Assembly: GCF_900110025.1 (NCBI RefSeq)
Contig: NZ_FOCE01000001.1
Span: 599,382 to 663,381 of the forward strand
Source of the DNA: Gemmobacter aquatilis
Lineage (GTDB): Bacteria; Pseudomonadota; Alphaproteobacteria; Rhodobacterales; Rhodobacteraceae
Direction of reading: 5' to 3'
DNA: 64,000 nucleotides
Position 1 is the first letter of the stretch. Each line of letters begins with the position of its first letter. The notes below the pieces were generated by a model. That model searched no databases, was not told the origin of the DNA, and saw only the letters and a list, made by a program, of their open reading frames with translations. This document shows positions 40,800 through 49,399 of the stretch, in pieces. The translations under genes and the position numbers were made by a program.

Positions 40800-41087
40800 T
40801 CAGTAGAACATCGGCATGTTGTTCACGATGATGATGCGCAGCGCGTAAATCGCCAGCAGCGCCAGCAGCGGCGCAAGGTCGATCCCGCCCATCGCCGGCA
40901 GAACGGACCGCAGCCGGTCATACACCGGGTCCAGCAAGCGGCCCAGCCCATACCACAACTGCCCCACCAAGGGCTGCCGCAGGTTCAGCACCTGAAAGTT
41001 GATCAGCCAGGACATGATGATATGCGCAAGGATGATGAACTGCGCCACGCTCAGCACCATCAGCAGGATTTGCAGGATCGAAACCAT
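40800..41087 (-). CDS. YggT family inner-membrane protein
   Basis: This 95-residue protein has two hydrophobic regions (ILQILLMVLSVAQFIILAHIIM and LAPLLALLAIYALRIIIV) around the conserved YGLGRLLDPVYDRLRSVLP loop. YggT proteins are linked to osmotic and potassium tolerance and, in some bacteria, to cell-division placement; the mechanism is unclear. A GTG at 41093 is in frame, but it lies inside the ribosome-binding region GAGGGTGCCG, so the ATG at 41087 is preferred. It is the first gene of yggT-recQ-yaaA. Confidence 0.9.
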   Translation of the reverse strand: MVSILQILLMVLSVAQFIILAHIIMSWLINFQVLNLRQPLVGQLWYGLGRLLDPVYDRLRSVLPAMGGIDLAPLLALLAIYALRIIIVNNMPMFY

Positions 41088-41210
41088 CGGCACCCTCGTT
41101 CAAAGCTGTGGTTTAGGTAGCGCGCGGCCCCCCGAAGCACAACCACTTCCGCAGCGTTTCGCTTGACGCCCCCACCCCCGGAACGGCACCCGACAGGGCA
41201 GAGGTGCCCC

Positions 41211-41741
41211 ATGTATCCCTATATCCGACTCGCCAAAGAAATCCTGAACGCCCGCCGCGCGCCGAAACTCGGCCTGCTCGACACCCACGAAAGCACGCAT
41301 ATCTGCTGGCCGTGGGATATCGACCCGTGGCGCGAGTTGAACAATGGCCGCACGTTGACACTCTACGATCTGGGCCGGGTGCCGCTGGGCATCCGCACCG
41401 GGCTTTCGGCCACCGTGCTGCAAAACGGCTGGGGCATGGCCATCGCCGGAAACTCCACCCGCTACCGCAAGCGGGTGACGGCGTTTCAAGCCATCACCAT
41501 GCGCTCGCGCTGCGTCGGCTGGGACGACCGTTTTCTCTATATCGACCAGACGATGTGGCGCGGCGCAGAGTGCACCAGCCAGATGCTCGCCCGCTCCGCC
41601 TTCACCTCGCGCAACGGCATCGTGCCGCCCACGCAGGTGATCGCCGCGATGGGCGAAAACCCGGCCAGCCCGCCGCTGCCCGCCTGGGTGGCAGACTGGA
41701 TCGCCGCCGATGCCACCCGCCCCTGGCCGCCCCACCCCTAA
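41211..41741 (+). CDS. Hotdog-fold acyl-CoA thioesterase-like protein
   Basis: This 176-residue cytosolic protein resembles the 4-hydroxybenzoyl-CoA thioesterase/FadM-like group: residues 30-150 carry the hotdog pattern with HICWPWDIDPWRELNNGRTLTLYDLGR, YRKRVTAFQAITMRSRCVGWDDRFLYIDQTMW and AFTSRNGIV. The likely role is hydrolysis of an acyl-CoA or acyl carrier thioester, with unknown substrate. The frame is open 16 codons further upstream; the ATG at 41211 gives the family start MYPYIRLAKEIL. It is divergent from yggT and is followed 64 bases later by the UMF1 transporter. Confidence 0.85.
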   Translation: MYPYIRLAKEILNARRAPKLGLLDTHESTHICWPWDIDPWRELNNGRTLTLYDLGRVPLGIRTGLSATVLQNGWGMAIAGNSTRYRKRVTAFQAITMRSRCVGWDDRFLYIDQTMWRGAECTSQMLARSAFTSRNGIVPPTQVIAAMGENPASPPLPAWVADWIAADATRPWPPHP

Positions 41742-41805
41742 TCTACGCTGCACTTGCACATCCCGCCGCTTTCGGGCTTCATCGCCCGGCAAACAGGGGG
41801 CGCGC

Positions 41806-43164
41806 ATGGACCGCAAACGCATCTGGGGCTGGTATTTCTTCGATTGGGCCAGCCAGCCCTACAACACGCTCCTGCTGACCTTCATCTTCGGCCCCTATTT
41901 TGCCGAGGTGGCGCGCACTCATTACACCAGCCTCGGCATGGCCCCCGACCGCGCGGCGGCCGAGGCGCAGGCCTTCTGGGGCTATGGCCAGACCCTTGCC
42001 GGCATCGCCATCGCCTGCCTCGCCCCGATCCTTGGCGCGATTGCCGACAGTTCGGGCCGCCGCATGGCGTGGATCTGGGTGTTTTCCGCCTTCTACGTCT
42101 TCGGCGCCTTCGGCCTGTGGTATCTGCTGCCCACCGCCCCCAACCTGACGCTGGCCATGCTCTGCTTCGGCATCGGCCTGATCGGGATGGAGTTTGCGAC
42201 GATCTTCACCAACTCGCTGATGCCCAGCCTCGCCCCGCCCGAGGAGATGGGCAAGGTTTCCGGCTCCGGCTTCGCCTTCGGCTATACCGGCGGCATCGTG
42301 TCGCTGGTGCTGATGCTGCTGCTGTTCGCCGAAAACGGCGCCACCGGCAAAACCCTGATCGGGCTGGACCCGCTGTTCGGGCTGGACGCCACCGCCCGCG
42401 AAGGCACCCGCGCCGTCGGCCCCTTTACCGCGCTGTGGTATGCGCTGTTCATGGTGCCGTTCTTCCTGTGGGTGCGCGAACCCAAGGGCACCGGCACCGG
42501 CCACAGCCTGCCCCGCGCATTGGCGCAACTCGGGCGGCTGCTGAAATCGCTGCCCTCGCGGCAAAGCCTGTTCGCTTACCTCATGTCCTCGATGTTCTAC
42601 CGCGACTCGCTGAATGCGCTTTACGGCTTCGGCGGCGTCTATGCCTCGGGCGTGCTGGGGTGGAGCGTGACGCAGATCGGCATCTTCGGCATCATCGGCG
42701 CGCTGTCGGCCGCCGTGGCCACCTGGATCGGCGGCAAGCTGGATGCCGCACGCGGGCCAAAGCCTGTGATCGTGGGCTCCATCTGGGTGCTGATCGCGGT
42801 CTGCGCCGTGATCGTCGGCATGTCGCGCGAGTCGATCTTCGGCCTGCCCTTCGCCCCCGGCTCCCCCCTGCCCGACCTCATCATGTATGGCTGCGGCATC
42901 CTGATCGGGGCGGCGGGCGGCACGGTGCAGGCCGCCTCGCGCACCATGATGGTGTTCCACACCACCCCCGAACGCGCGACCGAGGCCTTCGGCCTGTTCG
43001 CCCTGTCCGGCAAGGCCACCGCCTTCATCGCGCCCTTCGCCATCGCCATCGCCTCGGATGTAAGCGGATCGCAGCGCATCGGCGTCGCGCCGCTGATCGG
43101 GCTGTTTCTTGTCGGCCTGATTCTGCTAGTCTGGGTCAAACCGAATGGTGACAGGCAGGCATGA
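41806..43164 (+). CDS. UMF1 family MFS transporter
   Basis: This is a 452-residue inner-membrane protein with 11-12 hydrophobic segments and the UMF1/Atg22-like start WGWYFFDWASQPYNTLLLTFIFGPYF. It has SLAPPEEMGKVSGSGFAFGY between early helices and a repeated half with YRDSLNALYGFGGVYASGVLGW. The family may export amino acids or other small molecules; no substrate is proven for this branch. The ATG at 41806 is chosen because the upstream in-frame extension overlaps the thioesterase. It overlaps mepA by ATGA. Confidence 0.9.
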   Translation: MDRKRIWGWYFFDWASQPYNTLLLTFIFGPYFAEVARTHYTSLGMAPDRAAAEAQAFWGYGQTLAGIAIACLAPILGAIADSSGRRMAWIWVFSAFYVFGAFGLWYLLPTAPNLTLAMLCFGIGLIGMEFATIFTNSLMPSLAPPEEMGKVSGSGFAFGYTGGIVSLVLMLLLFAENGATGKTLIGLDPLFGLDATAREGTRAVGPFTALWYALFMVPFFLWVREPKGTGTGHSLPRALAQLGRLLKSLPSRQSLFAYLMSSMFYRDSLNALYGFGGVYASGVLGWSVTQIGIFGIIGALSAAVATWIGGKLDAARGPKPVIVGSIWVLIAVCAVIVGMSRESIFGLPFAPGSPLPDLIMYGCGILIGAAGGTVQAASRTMMVFHTTPERATEAFGLFALSGKATAFIAPFAIAIASDVSGSQRIGVAPLIGLFLVGLILLVWVKPNGDRQA

Positions 43165-44054
43165 CCATGATCCGCCCCTTTCTGACCGCGCTGGCGCTGG
43201 CTTGCGCCCTGCCCGCCACGGCGGCCCCGCTGGCCGTGGAAACGCTGGGGCAGGCGCAAAGCCCCTCGCAGCAACCGCCCATGCCCATCGGCTCCTACGC
43301 CAAGGGCTGCGCTGCGGGTCTGGTGCAACTGCCGGAAACCGGGCCGACATGGCAGGCCATGCGCCTGTCGCGCAACCGCAATTACGGCCAGCCGGTGCTG
43401 GTGGACTATCTGCAACAGCTTTCGGTCGCCGCCACGCAGATCGGCTGGCGGGGCCTCTATATCGGTGACATGAGCCAGCCCCGCGGCGGCCCGATGACCT
43501 CGGGCCATGCCAGCCACCAGATCGGGCTGGATGCCGATATCTGGATGCTGCCGCCCGACCGGCTCGACCTCAGCCGCAAACAGCGCGAGAATATCAGCTC
43601 CATCCCCGTGCGCTCCGCCGATCAGCGCAGCGTCACCCGCAACTGGACGCCGCGCCACCACGCCCTGCTGCGCGCCGCCGCCTCGGATGCGCGGGTGGAC
43701 CGCATCTTCGTCGCCGCCGCCGTGAAGATCGAAATGTGCAAGACCGCCACGCGGAAAGACACCGCATGGCTGCAGAAAATCCGCCCCGTCGCCGGGCATG
43801 ACACGCATTTCCATGTGCGGCTGAAATGCCCGAAAGGCGCCACGCTCTGCAAGACCCAGACGCCGACGGTGGATGATCTGTCGAAAGGCGGCAATGGCTG
43901 CGATGACACGCTCACCTGGTGGGTGACCGATTACCTGAACCCGCCCAAACCCGGCAAGAAGCCGCAGGAACCGGCCCCCCGCACCCGCCACCCGCGCGAA
44001 TACACCATGGCCGATCTGCCCGCCCAATGCGCTGCCGTTCTCTCTGCGCCCTGA
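43161..44054 (+). CDS. mepA: Penicillin-insensitive murein endopeptidase MepA
   Basis: MepA is a periplasmic zinc endopeptidase cutting D-Ala-meso-DAP cross-links of peptidoglycan. The 297 residues start with a signal peptide ([17 protein letters not shown]). The zinc and catalytic residues lie in [18 protein letters not shown] and [12 protein letters not shown]. The remaining Cys residues near the end ([16 protein letters not shown]) fit the family disulfides. The ATGA overlap with the UMF1 gene and a 28-base overlap with the next gene imply one transcript. Confidence 0.96.
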   Translation: MTMIRPFLTALALACALPATAAPLAVETLGQAQSPSQQPPMPIGSYAKGCAAGLVQLPETGPTWQAMRLSRNRNYGQPVLVDYLQQLSVAATQIGWRGLYIGDMSQPRGGPMTSGHASHQIGLDADIWMLPPDRLDLSRKQRENISSIPVRSADQRSVTRNWTPRHHALLRAAASDARVDRIFVAAAVKIEMCKTATRKDTAWLQKIRPVAGHDTHFHVRLKCPKGATLCKTQTPTVDDLSKGGNGCDDTLTWWVTDYLNPPKPGKKPQEPAPRTRHPREYTMADLPAQCAAVLSAP

Positions 44055-44923
44055 TCCTCGGCTGCGGGCTGGCGCTGGAGGGCAGCGCCGCCGAAACCCT
44101 GCCCGCAGGCTATATCGGCAATTATGTCTGGACCTCCGATGATCCCCGCCTCGGCGGCCTGTCCGCGTTGGAGGTTGACCGCACCGGCACCCGCTTCACC
44201 GCCCTGTCGGATCGCGGCGCCTGGACTGCGGGGCGCATCCTGCGCGACGCCAGCGGCGCGATCACCGGAATCGCGGCAAGCCCTGTCACGCTGCTGAAGG
44301 CGCGCGGCACCATGCCTCTCGCCCCCGGGCGCAATGACAGCGAAGGCCTGGCCATCGCCCCCGACGGCACCGCCTATGTCTCGTTCGAGGGGCCGGGCAC
44401 CGCCCGCGTGCTGCGCTATCGCGACATCGGCGGCCCGGCGGAAAACCTGCCCTCCCCACCCGAATTTGCCCGCCTGCGCCTGAACAGCGCGCTGGAGGCG
44501 CTGGCCATCGGCCCCGACGGTGCGCTGTATACAATCCCCGAAAGCGGCGGGCGCGACAGCGGCCCCCTTCAGGTCTTCCGCTTCCGGGGGGGCCAGTGGC
44601 AACGTCCCTTCACCCTGCCCCGCCTTGGCACCTTTCTTCCCGTTGGTGCCGATTTCGGCCCCGACGGGCGGCTTTACCTGCTGGAACGCCAGTTTCGCGG
44701 CATCATGGGCTTCGCCAGCCGCGTGCGCCGATTCGACATCCGCGGCGACACCGCCTCGGCGGGCGAGGTGCTGCTGGAATCCCGCCCCGGCCAGCATGAC
44801 AATCTGGAAGGCATCGCCGTCTGGCGCGACAAGGGGGGCGCCATTCGCCTGACCATGGTCGCCGACGATAATTTCCGCTTTTTCCAGACCACCGAACTGG
44901 TCGAATACCGCCTGCCACGGTGA
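44027..44923 (+). CDS. Phytase-like-domain esterase, secreted
   Basis: This 298-residue secreted protein belongs to the esterase-like activity of phytase family. The signal peptide is [19 protein letters not shown], followed by a beta-propeller-like body with repeated acidic turns: [61 protein letters not shown] and [14 protein letters not shown]. Substrate is unknown; these domains are widespread in roseobacters. The start is the ATG at 44027, inside the end of mepA; upstream in-frame sequence is antisense in character. Confidence 0.85.
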   Translation: MRCRSLCALILGCGLALEGSAAETLPAGYIGNYVWTSDDPRLGGLSALEVDRTGTRFTALSDRGAWTAGRILRDASGAITGIAASPVTLLKARGTMPLAPGRNDSEGLAIAPDGTAYVSFEGPGTARVLRYRDIGGPAENLPSPPEFARLRLNSALEALAIGPDGALYTIPESGGRDSGPLQVFRFRGGQWQRPFTLPRLGTFLPVGADFGPDGRLYLLERQFRGIMGFASRVRRFDIRGDTASAGEVLLESRPGQHDNLEGIAVWRDKGGAIRLTMVADDNFRFFQTTELVEYRLPR

Positions 44924-44967
44924 CTCGCCCGTTGACTCGGGGGGCCCTCCCGGCGTATCGGACCCGC

Positions 44968-44986
44968 CTTGCCCATAAGGGCCAAG
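44968..44986 (+). promoter_or_regulatory. Small hairpin in leader of the VUT/QueT gene
   Basis: CTTGCCC-ATAA-GGG-C-CAAG forms a 7-bp stem with one bulge, 31 bases before the start codon. No preQ1 riboswitch consensus could be fitted. It may be a weak terminator for the upstream gene or a translational control hairpin. Confidence 0.3.
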
Positions 44987-45017
44987 TCTCCGCGACCTTG
45001 TAAAAAACGGAACTCAC

Positions 45018-45641
45018 ATGTTCAAATCCCTGATCCCTGGCATCCTTGCCATGGCGACGCTTGTCGTAGCCTCCAATATCCTCGTGCAGCACCTGCTTGG
45101 CCCCTGGCTGACCTGGGGCGCGCTCACCTATCCCTTCGCCTTCCTCGTCACCGATCTGACGAACCGCCTGCAAGGCCCCGCCGCCGCGCGCCGCGTCGTC
45201 TATGCGGGCTTTGTCGTGGGGGTGATCTGCTCGCTGATCGGCACGCAGATCATGGGCGAATTCGGCCCGCTGGTCACCCTGCGCGTCGCCCTCGGCTCTG
45301 GCCTCGCATTCCTCTGCGCGCAACTGACCGATGTCGCCGTGTTCAACCGCCTGCGCTATCGCGGCTGGTGGCGCGCCCCGCTCGTCTCCACCCTGTTTGG
45401 CGCCACGCTGGACACCGCGCTGTTCTTCTCCATCGCCTTTTCCGCCAGCCTGATCTGGCTGGATCCGGCAACCGATGTGTCCTGGGCCAACGAGTCGCTG
45501 CCTCTGCTGGGCCTTGGTCCGATGGCGCCGCTCTGGGTCTCGCTGGCCGCTGCCGACTGGCTGGTGAAGTTGGCGCTGGCCGCTGTTGCACTTGTGCCAT
45601 TCCGCCTGATTGTCGGAAAATTTACCGCTGCACTCGCGTAA
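45018..45641 (+). CDS. Queuosine precursor transporter (VUT/YhhQ family)
   Basis: This 207-residue inner-membrane protein has about six hydrophobic segments. The VUT/YhhQ family pattern is VVASNILVQHLLGPWLTWGALTYPFAFLVTDLTNR, VTLRVALGSGLAFLCAQLTDVAVFNRLR and SLIWLDPATDVSW. YhhQ takes up preQ0/preQ1 for queuosine tRNA modification; that function is inferred by family. The ATG follows CGGAACTCAC, with a weak ribosome-binding site. The gene stands alone, 95 bases after the phytase-like gene. Confidence 0.88.
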   Translation: MFKSLIPGILAMATLVVASNILVQHLLGPWLTWGALTYPFAFLVTDLTNRLQGPAAARRVVYAGFVVGVICSLIGTQIMGEFGPLVTLRVALGSGLAFLCAQLTDVAVFNRLRYRGWWRAPLVSTLFGATLDTALFFSIAFSASLIWLDPATDVSWANESLPLLGLGPMAPLWVSLAAADWLVKLALAAVALVPFRLIVGKFTAALA

Positions 45642-45647
45642 AAACTT

Positions 45648-45653
45648 TTGACA
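45648..45653 (+). promoter_or_regulatory. Possible -35 box of the small structured RNA
   Basis: A perfect TTGACA lies 7 bases after the VUT gene stop. No convincing -10 is found at 16-18 bases; ACCTTT at 45671 is the best. It would start transcription just before the candidate RNA at 45690. Confidence 0.35.
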
Positions 45654-45711
45654 ATCACCAGATCTGTGTCACCTTTCCCTTATCGGCAACACATTGAAAG
45701 GAGGTGATCCA

Positions 45712-45768
45712 GTGTCTAGAGTGATATTGGAGAGAGGTGTCGGGACAGTCGGGGGGCACGATATCTAG
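45712..45768 (+). CDS. Possible 18-residue leader peptide with extended Shine-Dalgarno
   Basis: GTG start, then MSRVILERGVGTVGGHDI and a TAG stop. AGGAGG ends 7 bases before the start codon, an ideal distance, and is part of the 17-base anti-16S match. There is no signal or membrane segment. It could be translated as a leader peptide or serve only to hold a ribosome. Not recognised. Confidence 0.35.
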   Translation: MSRVILERGVGTVGGHDI

Positions 45769-45837
45769 GGGCAACCCCTTGGAATCCAACCACTGATTGG
45801 GCTTGAAACCTAACTGGCCCATCTCCTTGGAACTCGG

Positions 45838-45872
45838 AAAGGGTCGCCGCACACCGGCGACCCTTTCTCGTT
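45838..45872. terminator. Strong terminator hairpin
   Basis: AAAGGGTCGCCG and CGGCGACCCTTT form a perfect 12-bp stem around CACAC, followed by CTCGTTTT on the plus strand. It closes the candidate RNA and lies 126 bases before arfB. Confidence 0.85.
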
Positions 45873-45997
45873 TTCACTCAACCTTAAAATGTCCGGATCC
45901 GTCGCTTAAAATGTAAACAGTTTATAAACGACCAGATCAGACGACAATTCCCGCCCGCCCCTCTTCCCCCCGCCGCAAAACCCGTTACCCTGTCCCC

Positions 45998-46420
45998 ATG
46001 CTGCGCATCACCGACTCCGTCTTCATCGCCGACTGGGAACTGAGCGAGAATTTCTCGCGCTCGTCCGGCCCCGGCGGCCAGAACGTCAACAAGGTGGAAA
46101 CCGCCGTCGAACTGCGATTCGAGGCGGACCGTTCGCCGCATCTGACCCCCGCCGTCAAAGCCCGCCTGAAACGCCTCGCCGGGCGCCGCTGGACGACCGA
46201 GGGCGCCATCGTCATCCGCGCCGAAGAAACCCGCAGTCAGGCCCGCAACCGCGAACTGGCGCAGGAACGTCTGGTGGAATTGATCCGCCAGGCCCTCGTC
46301 GCGCCCAAGCGCCGTATCGCCACCAAGCCGACGCTGGGCAGCCAGCGCCGCCGCCTCGCCGCCAAATCCATCCGGGGCGAGGTGAAATCGCTGCGCGGCA
46401 AGATCGAGGGCGAAGAATGA
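45998..46420 (+). CDS. arfB: Alternative ribosome-rescue factor ArfB (peptide-release factor homologue)
   Basis: ArfB (YaeJ/ICT1 type) hydrolyses peptidyl-tRNA on ribosomes stalled without a stop codon. The 140-residue protein has the catalytic GGQ in SRSSGPGGQNVNKVETAVEL (about residues 21-40) and a long basic C-terminal tail (KRRIATKPTLGSQRRRLAAK, KSLRGKI) that enters the empty mRNA channel. Length equals the family. It overlaps the following kinase-like gene by ATGA. The candidate structured RNA with anti-16S complement lies just upstream. Confidence 0.95.
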   Translation: MLRITDSVFIADWELSENFSRSSGPGGQNVNKVETAVELRFEADRSPHLTPAVKARLKRLAGRRWTTEGAIVIRAEETRSQARNRELAQERLVELIRQALVAPKRRIATKPTLGSQRRRLAAKSIRGEVKSLRGKIEGEE

Positions 46421-47352
46421 CCGAGGCCGAGGAAGCCGCCCGCCATTGGGGCGGCACCGATCTGCGCGAATTGCGCAACCGCGAAAATGCCGTCTATGCC
46501 ATGCGCCTGCCCGATGGGCGCCGCGCCGCGCTGCGCCTGCACCGCATGGGCTATCAGGGCGCCGATGCCATCCGCTCGGAACTCTGGCTCTGTGCCGCGC
46601 TGGCCGAACGCGGCCTGCCGGTGCCCGCGCCGATCACCACCACCAGCGGCGAAACCCTGCCGCAGCTTTCCACCCGCCGCCACGCCTCGGCCATCGGCTG
46701 GATCGCGGGCGAACCCTTCGGCGAGGCGGGCGTGCCCCTGCCCGGCCCCCCTGCCGCGCAACAGGCCCGCCACCGCGCGCTGGGGCGCCTGCTGGCGGAA
46801 ATCCACACCGCCACTGACAGCCTGACCCTGCCCGCCAGCTTCACCCGCCCGCGCTGGGACATTGACGGGCTGGTGGGCGAAACTCCGTTCTGGGGCCGCT
46901 TCTGGGAACATCCGCAGCTTTCGCCCGATGCCGCCGCCACCCTGCGCCGCGCCCGCGCCTTCCTGCGCGACCGGCTGACCGATCACGCCCGCACCGCCCC
47001 CCTCGCCCCGATCCATGCCGATGTGCTGCGCGAAAACATCCTCGTCTCCGACCACCTGTCGCTGATTGATTTTGATGACAGCGGCATCGGCTTCCGCCTC
47101 TACGACCTCGGCACCGTGCTGTCCCAAGACCTTTACGAACCGCAGCGCCCCGCGCTGCAAGAGGCGCTGATCGACGGCTACGCCAGCCTGCGCCCGCTCG
47201 ATCCCGCCATGGTGCCGGTGTTCACGCTGGCCCGGGTGTTGGCCTCGGTCGGCTGGGCCGCCCCGCGCCTGCCGCCCGAAGACCCGGTGCACCGCAGCCA
47301 CATCGCCCGCGCCGTGATGTGGGCCGATCACGTTTTGGCAGGCGGTCGTTAA
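46417..47352 (+). CDS. APH-family phosphotransferase (SrkA/homoserine kinase-like)
   Basis: This 311-residue protein has the aminoglycoside-phosphotransferase/choline-kinase fold: ELRNRENAVYAMRLPDGRRAALRLH near the N-terminus for ATP, the catalytic loop PIHADVLRENILV (Asp and Asn) and the metal motif LIDFDDSGIGFRLYDLGTV. It most resembles SrkA/YihE-like or homoserine-kinase-II-like proteins; the substrate cannot be set. It is translationally coupled to arfB (ATGA). The convergent pncB gene overlaps its end by 4 bases. Confidence 0.85.
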   Translation: MTEAEEAARHWGGTDLRELRNRENAVYAMRLPDGRRAALRLHRMGYQGADAIRSELWLCAALAERGLPVPAPITTTSGETLPQLSTRRHASAIGWIAGEPFGEAGVPLPGPPAAQQARHRALGRLLAEIHTATDSLTLPASFTRPRWDIDGLVGETPFWGRFWEHPQLSPDAAATLRRARAFLRDRLTDHARTAPLAPIHADVLRENILVSDHLSLIDFDDSGIGFRLYDLGTVLSQDLYEPQRPALQEALIDGYASLRPLDPAMVPVFTLARVLASVGWAAPRLPPEDPVHRSHIARAVMWADHVLAGGR

Positions 47353-48638
47353 ACCACCACCTCGCGCGCCACCTGATCGCCCACCCCGAAAATCCGCTTG
47401 TAACGCGCGATCTCGTCCGCCGGCCCCATCGCCTTGTTGGGATTGTCCGAAAGTTTCACCGTCGGCCGCCCATCGGCCGACACCGCCTTGCAGACCAGCG
47501 AGAACGGCGCCAGCCGGTCGCCCGCCAGCCCGTTGAAATCATTGGTCAGCAGCGTGCCCCAACCGAAAGACACCTTCACCCGGCCGGTGAACTGGCGGTG
47601 CAATTCCTCGATCTTGTCCACATCCAGCCCGTCGGAAAAGATCACCAGCTTCTGTCTCGGGTCTTCCCCCCGCTCGTTCCACCAGCGGATCGCATTTTCC
47701 GCCCCCACCGCCGGATCGCCGCTGTCGATGCGGATGCCGGTCCATGTGCTCAGCCAGTCCGGCGCGTTGCGCAGGAAGCCTTCGGTGCCATAGGTATCGG
47801 GCAGGATGATGCGCAGATTGCCGTCATGTTCCTCGTGCCAGTCGGCCAGCACCTTGTAGGGCGCCTGCGCCAGTGCGGCATCGCTATCGGCCAGAGCGGC
47901 ATAGACCATCGGCAATTCATGCGCATTGGTGCCGATCGCCTCGATGTCGCGCTTCATGGCGATCTTGCAATTCGACGTGCCGATGAAGGCCTCTGGCAAC
48001 CCTTCCTGCAACGCCTGCACCGCCCAATCCTGCCACAGGAAGGAATGGCGCCGCCGCGTGCCGAAATCGGCCAGCTTCAGCCCCTCGATCCCGCGCAACC
48101 GCTCCACCTTTTCCCACAGCCGGGCCATGGCGCGGGCATAGAGCACCTGCAGCTCGAACTTGCCCATATCCTTCAGCACCGCACGGCTGCGCAACTCCAT
48201 CAGCACCGCCAGCGCCGGGATCTCCCACAGCATCACCTCGGGCCATTTGCCCTCGAAGGTCAGCTCATATTGCCCGTCGATCTTTTCCAGATGATAGGGC
48301 GGCAGGCGCATCCCCTCGAACCATTCCATGAAATCCGGGCGGAACATCTGGCGCTTGCCGTAGAACGTGTTGCCCCGCAACCAGGTGCTTTCGCCGCGCG
48401 ACAGGCTCAAGCCGCGCACATGATCCAGCTGTTCGCGCAGCTCGCCCTCGTCGATCAACTCGCCCAGCCGCACCGATTTTGATCGGTTGATCAGGCTGAA
48501 CACCACCGTCGTATCCGGGCTGTTGCGGAAAATAGACTGACACATCAACAGCTTGTAGAAATCTGTGTCGATCAGAGACCGGACAATCGGGTCAATCTTC
48601 CAATTGTGGTTATGCACCCGTGTCGCAATATCAACCAT
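47349..48638 (-). CDS. pncB: Nicotinate phosphoribosyltransferase
   Basis: PncB converts nicotinate and PRPP to nicotinate mononucleotide in NAD salvage. The 429-residue protein shows the family signature: SLIDTDFYKLLMCQSIF near residue 21, TFEGKWPEVMLWEIPALAVL, FGTRRRHSFLWQDWAVQ, FIGTSNCKIAMKRDIEAIGTNAHELPMV and GIRIDSGDPAVGAENAI with FSDGLDVDKIEEL. The start follows GGAGGCGCGGGC. It lies 70 bases downstream of pncA, so the two steps of nicotinamide salvage are adjacent. Confidence 0.97.
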   Translation of the reverse strand: MVDIATRVHNHNWKIDPIVRSLIDTDFYKLLMCQSIFRNSPDTTVVFSLINRSKSVRLGELIDEGELREQLDHVRGLSLSRGESTWLRGNTFYGKRQMFRPDFMEWFEGMRLPPYHLEKIDGQYELTFEGKWPEVMLWEIPALAVLMELRSRAVLKDMGKFELQVLYARAMARLWEKVERLRGIEGLKLADFGTRRRHSFLWQDWAVQALQEGLPEAFIGTSNCKIAMKRDIEAIGTNAHELPMVYAALADSDAALAQAPYKVLADWHEEHDGNLRIILPDTYGTEGFLRNAPDWLSTWTGIRIDSGDPAVGAENAIRWWNERGEDPRQKLVIFSDGLDVDKIEELHRQFTGRVKVSFGWGTLLTNDFNGLAGDRLAPFSLVCKAVSADGRPTVKLSDNPNKAMGPADEIARYKRIFGVGDQVAREVVV

Positions 48639-48708
48639 GCCCGCGCCTCCCTGCTCCGCCCCTGTCTAGGGCAGATCGGGCGGCAAGGTCAAAACCCGAT
48701 TCGGCAAA

Positions 48709-49305
48709 TCACGTCAGAACCACCCCCGCCGCGCGCATCTGCGCACAGGCGGCGGCCAGCGATCCGTCCAGATCAATCGCCCGGCAGGCGCTCATCTGCA
48801 CCGTCACCGCATAGCCCAGCCGCGCGGCATCCAGCGCCGAATAGGCGACGCAGAAATCGGTGGCCAGCCCGACCAGCGTCACCGCCCCCACGCCCCGGTC
48901 GCGCAGATAGCCATCCAGCCCGGTGGGGGTGCTGCGGTCATTCTCGAAAAACGCCGAATAGCTGTCGATCTGCGCCCGAAACCCCTTGCGGATCACCAGA
49001 TCCGCCGCATCGACCTGCAGCCCCGGATGAAACGCCGCCCCCGCCGTGCCCTGCACGCAATGGGTGGGCCACAAGACCTGCGGCCCGTAAGGCATCTCCA
49101 CCATCGAAAACGGCGCCGCGCCCGGATGATTGGCGGCAAAGCTCGCATGATCCGCCGGGTGCCAGTCCTGCGTCAGCACCTTCACCTCAAAGCTGCCCAG
49201 CAGCGCGTTGACCTCCGCCAGGATCGCATCGCCCCCGGCCACCGCCAGCGCGCCACCGGGGCAGAAATCGTTCTGCACGTCGATCACGATCAGCGCTTCG
49301 GTCAT
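48709..49305 (-). CDS. pncA: Nicotinamidase
   Basis: PncA hydrolyses nicotinamide to nicotinate and ammonia. In the 198-residue protein, LIVIDVQNDFCPGGALAV provides the catalytic Asp9, TQDWHPADHASFA the zinc ligands, VLWPTHCVQGTAGAAFHP the substrate wall with Lys in VIRKGF, and LVGLATDFCVAYSALDA the nucleophilic cysteine. The ATG at 49305 follows AGGAGG at 6 bases, so it is preferred over the in-frame start 8 codons upstream. It precedes pncB on the same strand. Confidence 0.96.
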   Translation of the reverse strand: MTEALIVIDVQNDFCPGGALAVAGGDAILAEVNALLGSFEVKVLTQDWHPADHASFAANHPGAAPFSMVEMPYGPQVLWPTHCVQGTAGAAFHPGLQVDAADLVIRKGFRAQIDSYSAFFENDRSTPTGLDGYLRDRGVGAVTLVGLATDFCVAYSALDAARLGYAVTVQMSACRAIDLDGSLAAACAQMRAAGVVLT

Positions 49306-49399
49306 GCCAGCCTCCTGCGGTTTCCCCATGGCTACGCAGCCCCGCCCGATGCGTCAATGCCGCGCTTGCATTTCGCGCCCGCCCGCGCCAGATGGGGCC

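Larger units (their letters stand above)
45690..45872 (+). ncRNA. Candidate structured RNA with perfect 17-base complement to 16S rRNA 3' end
   Basis: The region 45642-45997 has no large gene. GAAAGGAGGTGATCCAG at 45696-45712 exactly complements the usual alphaproteobacterial 16S tail (CTGGATCACCTCCTTTC). It precedes an 18-codon ORF and small hairpins (GGGG-CAA-CCCC at 45768-45778; CCAA-7-TTGG near 45787-45801), and ends with a 12-bp terminator at 45838-45872. Codon composition is unlike that of neighbouring genes. I do not recognise it as a named family. It may be a leader peptide RNA, a ribosome-binding decoy or a regulatory RNA. Confidence 0.45.

Noticed and set aside
44924-45017. preQ1 riboswitch before the VUT/QueT-like gene
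   Set aside because: An A-rich stretch is present, but no preQ1-I stem-loop or tail pairing could be fitted.
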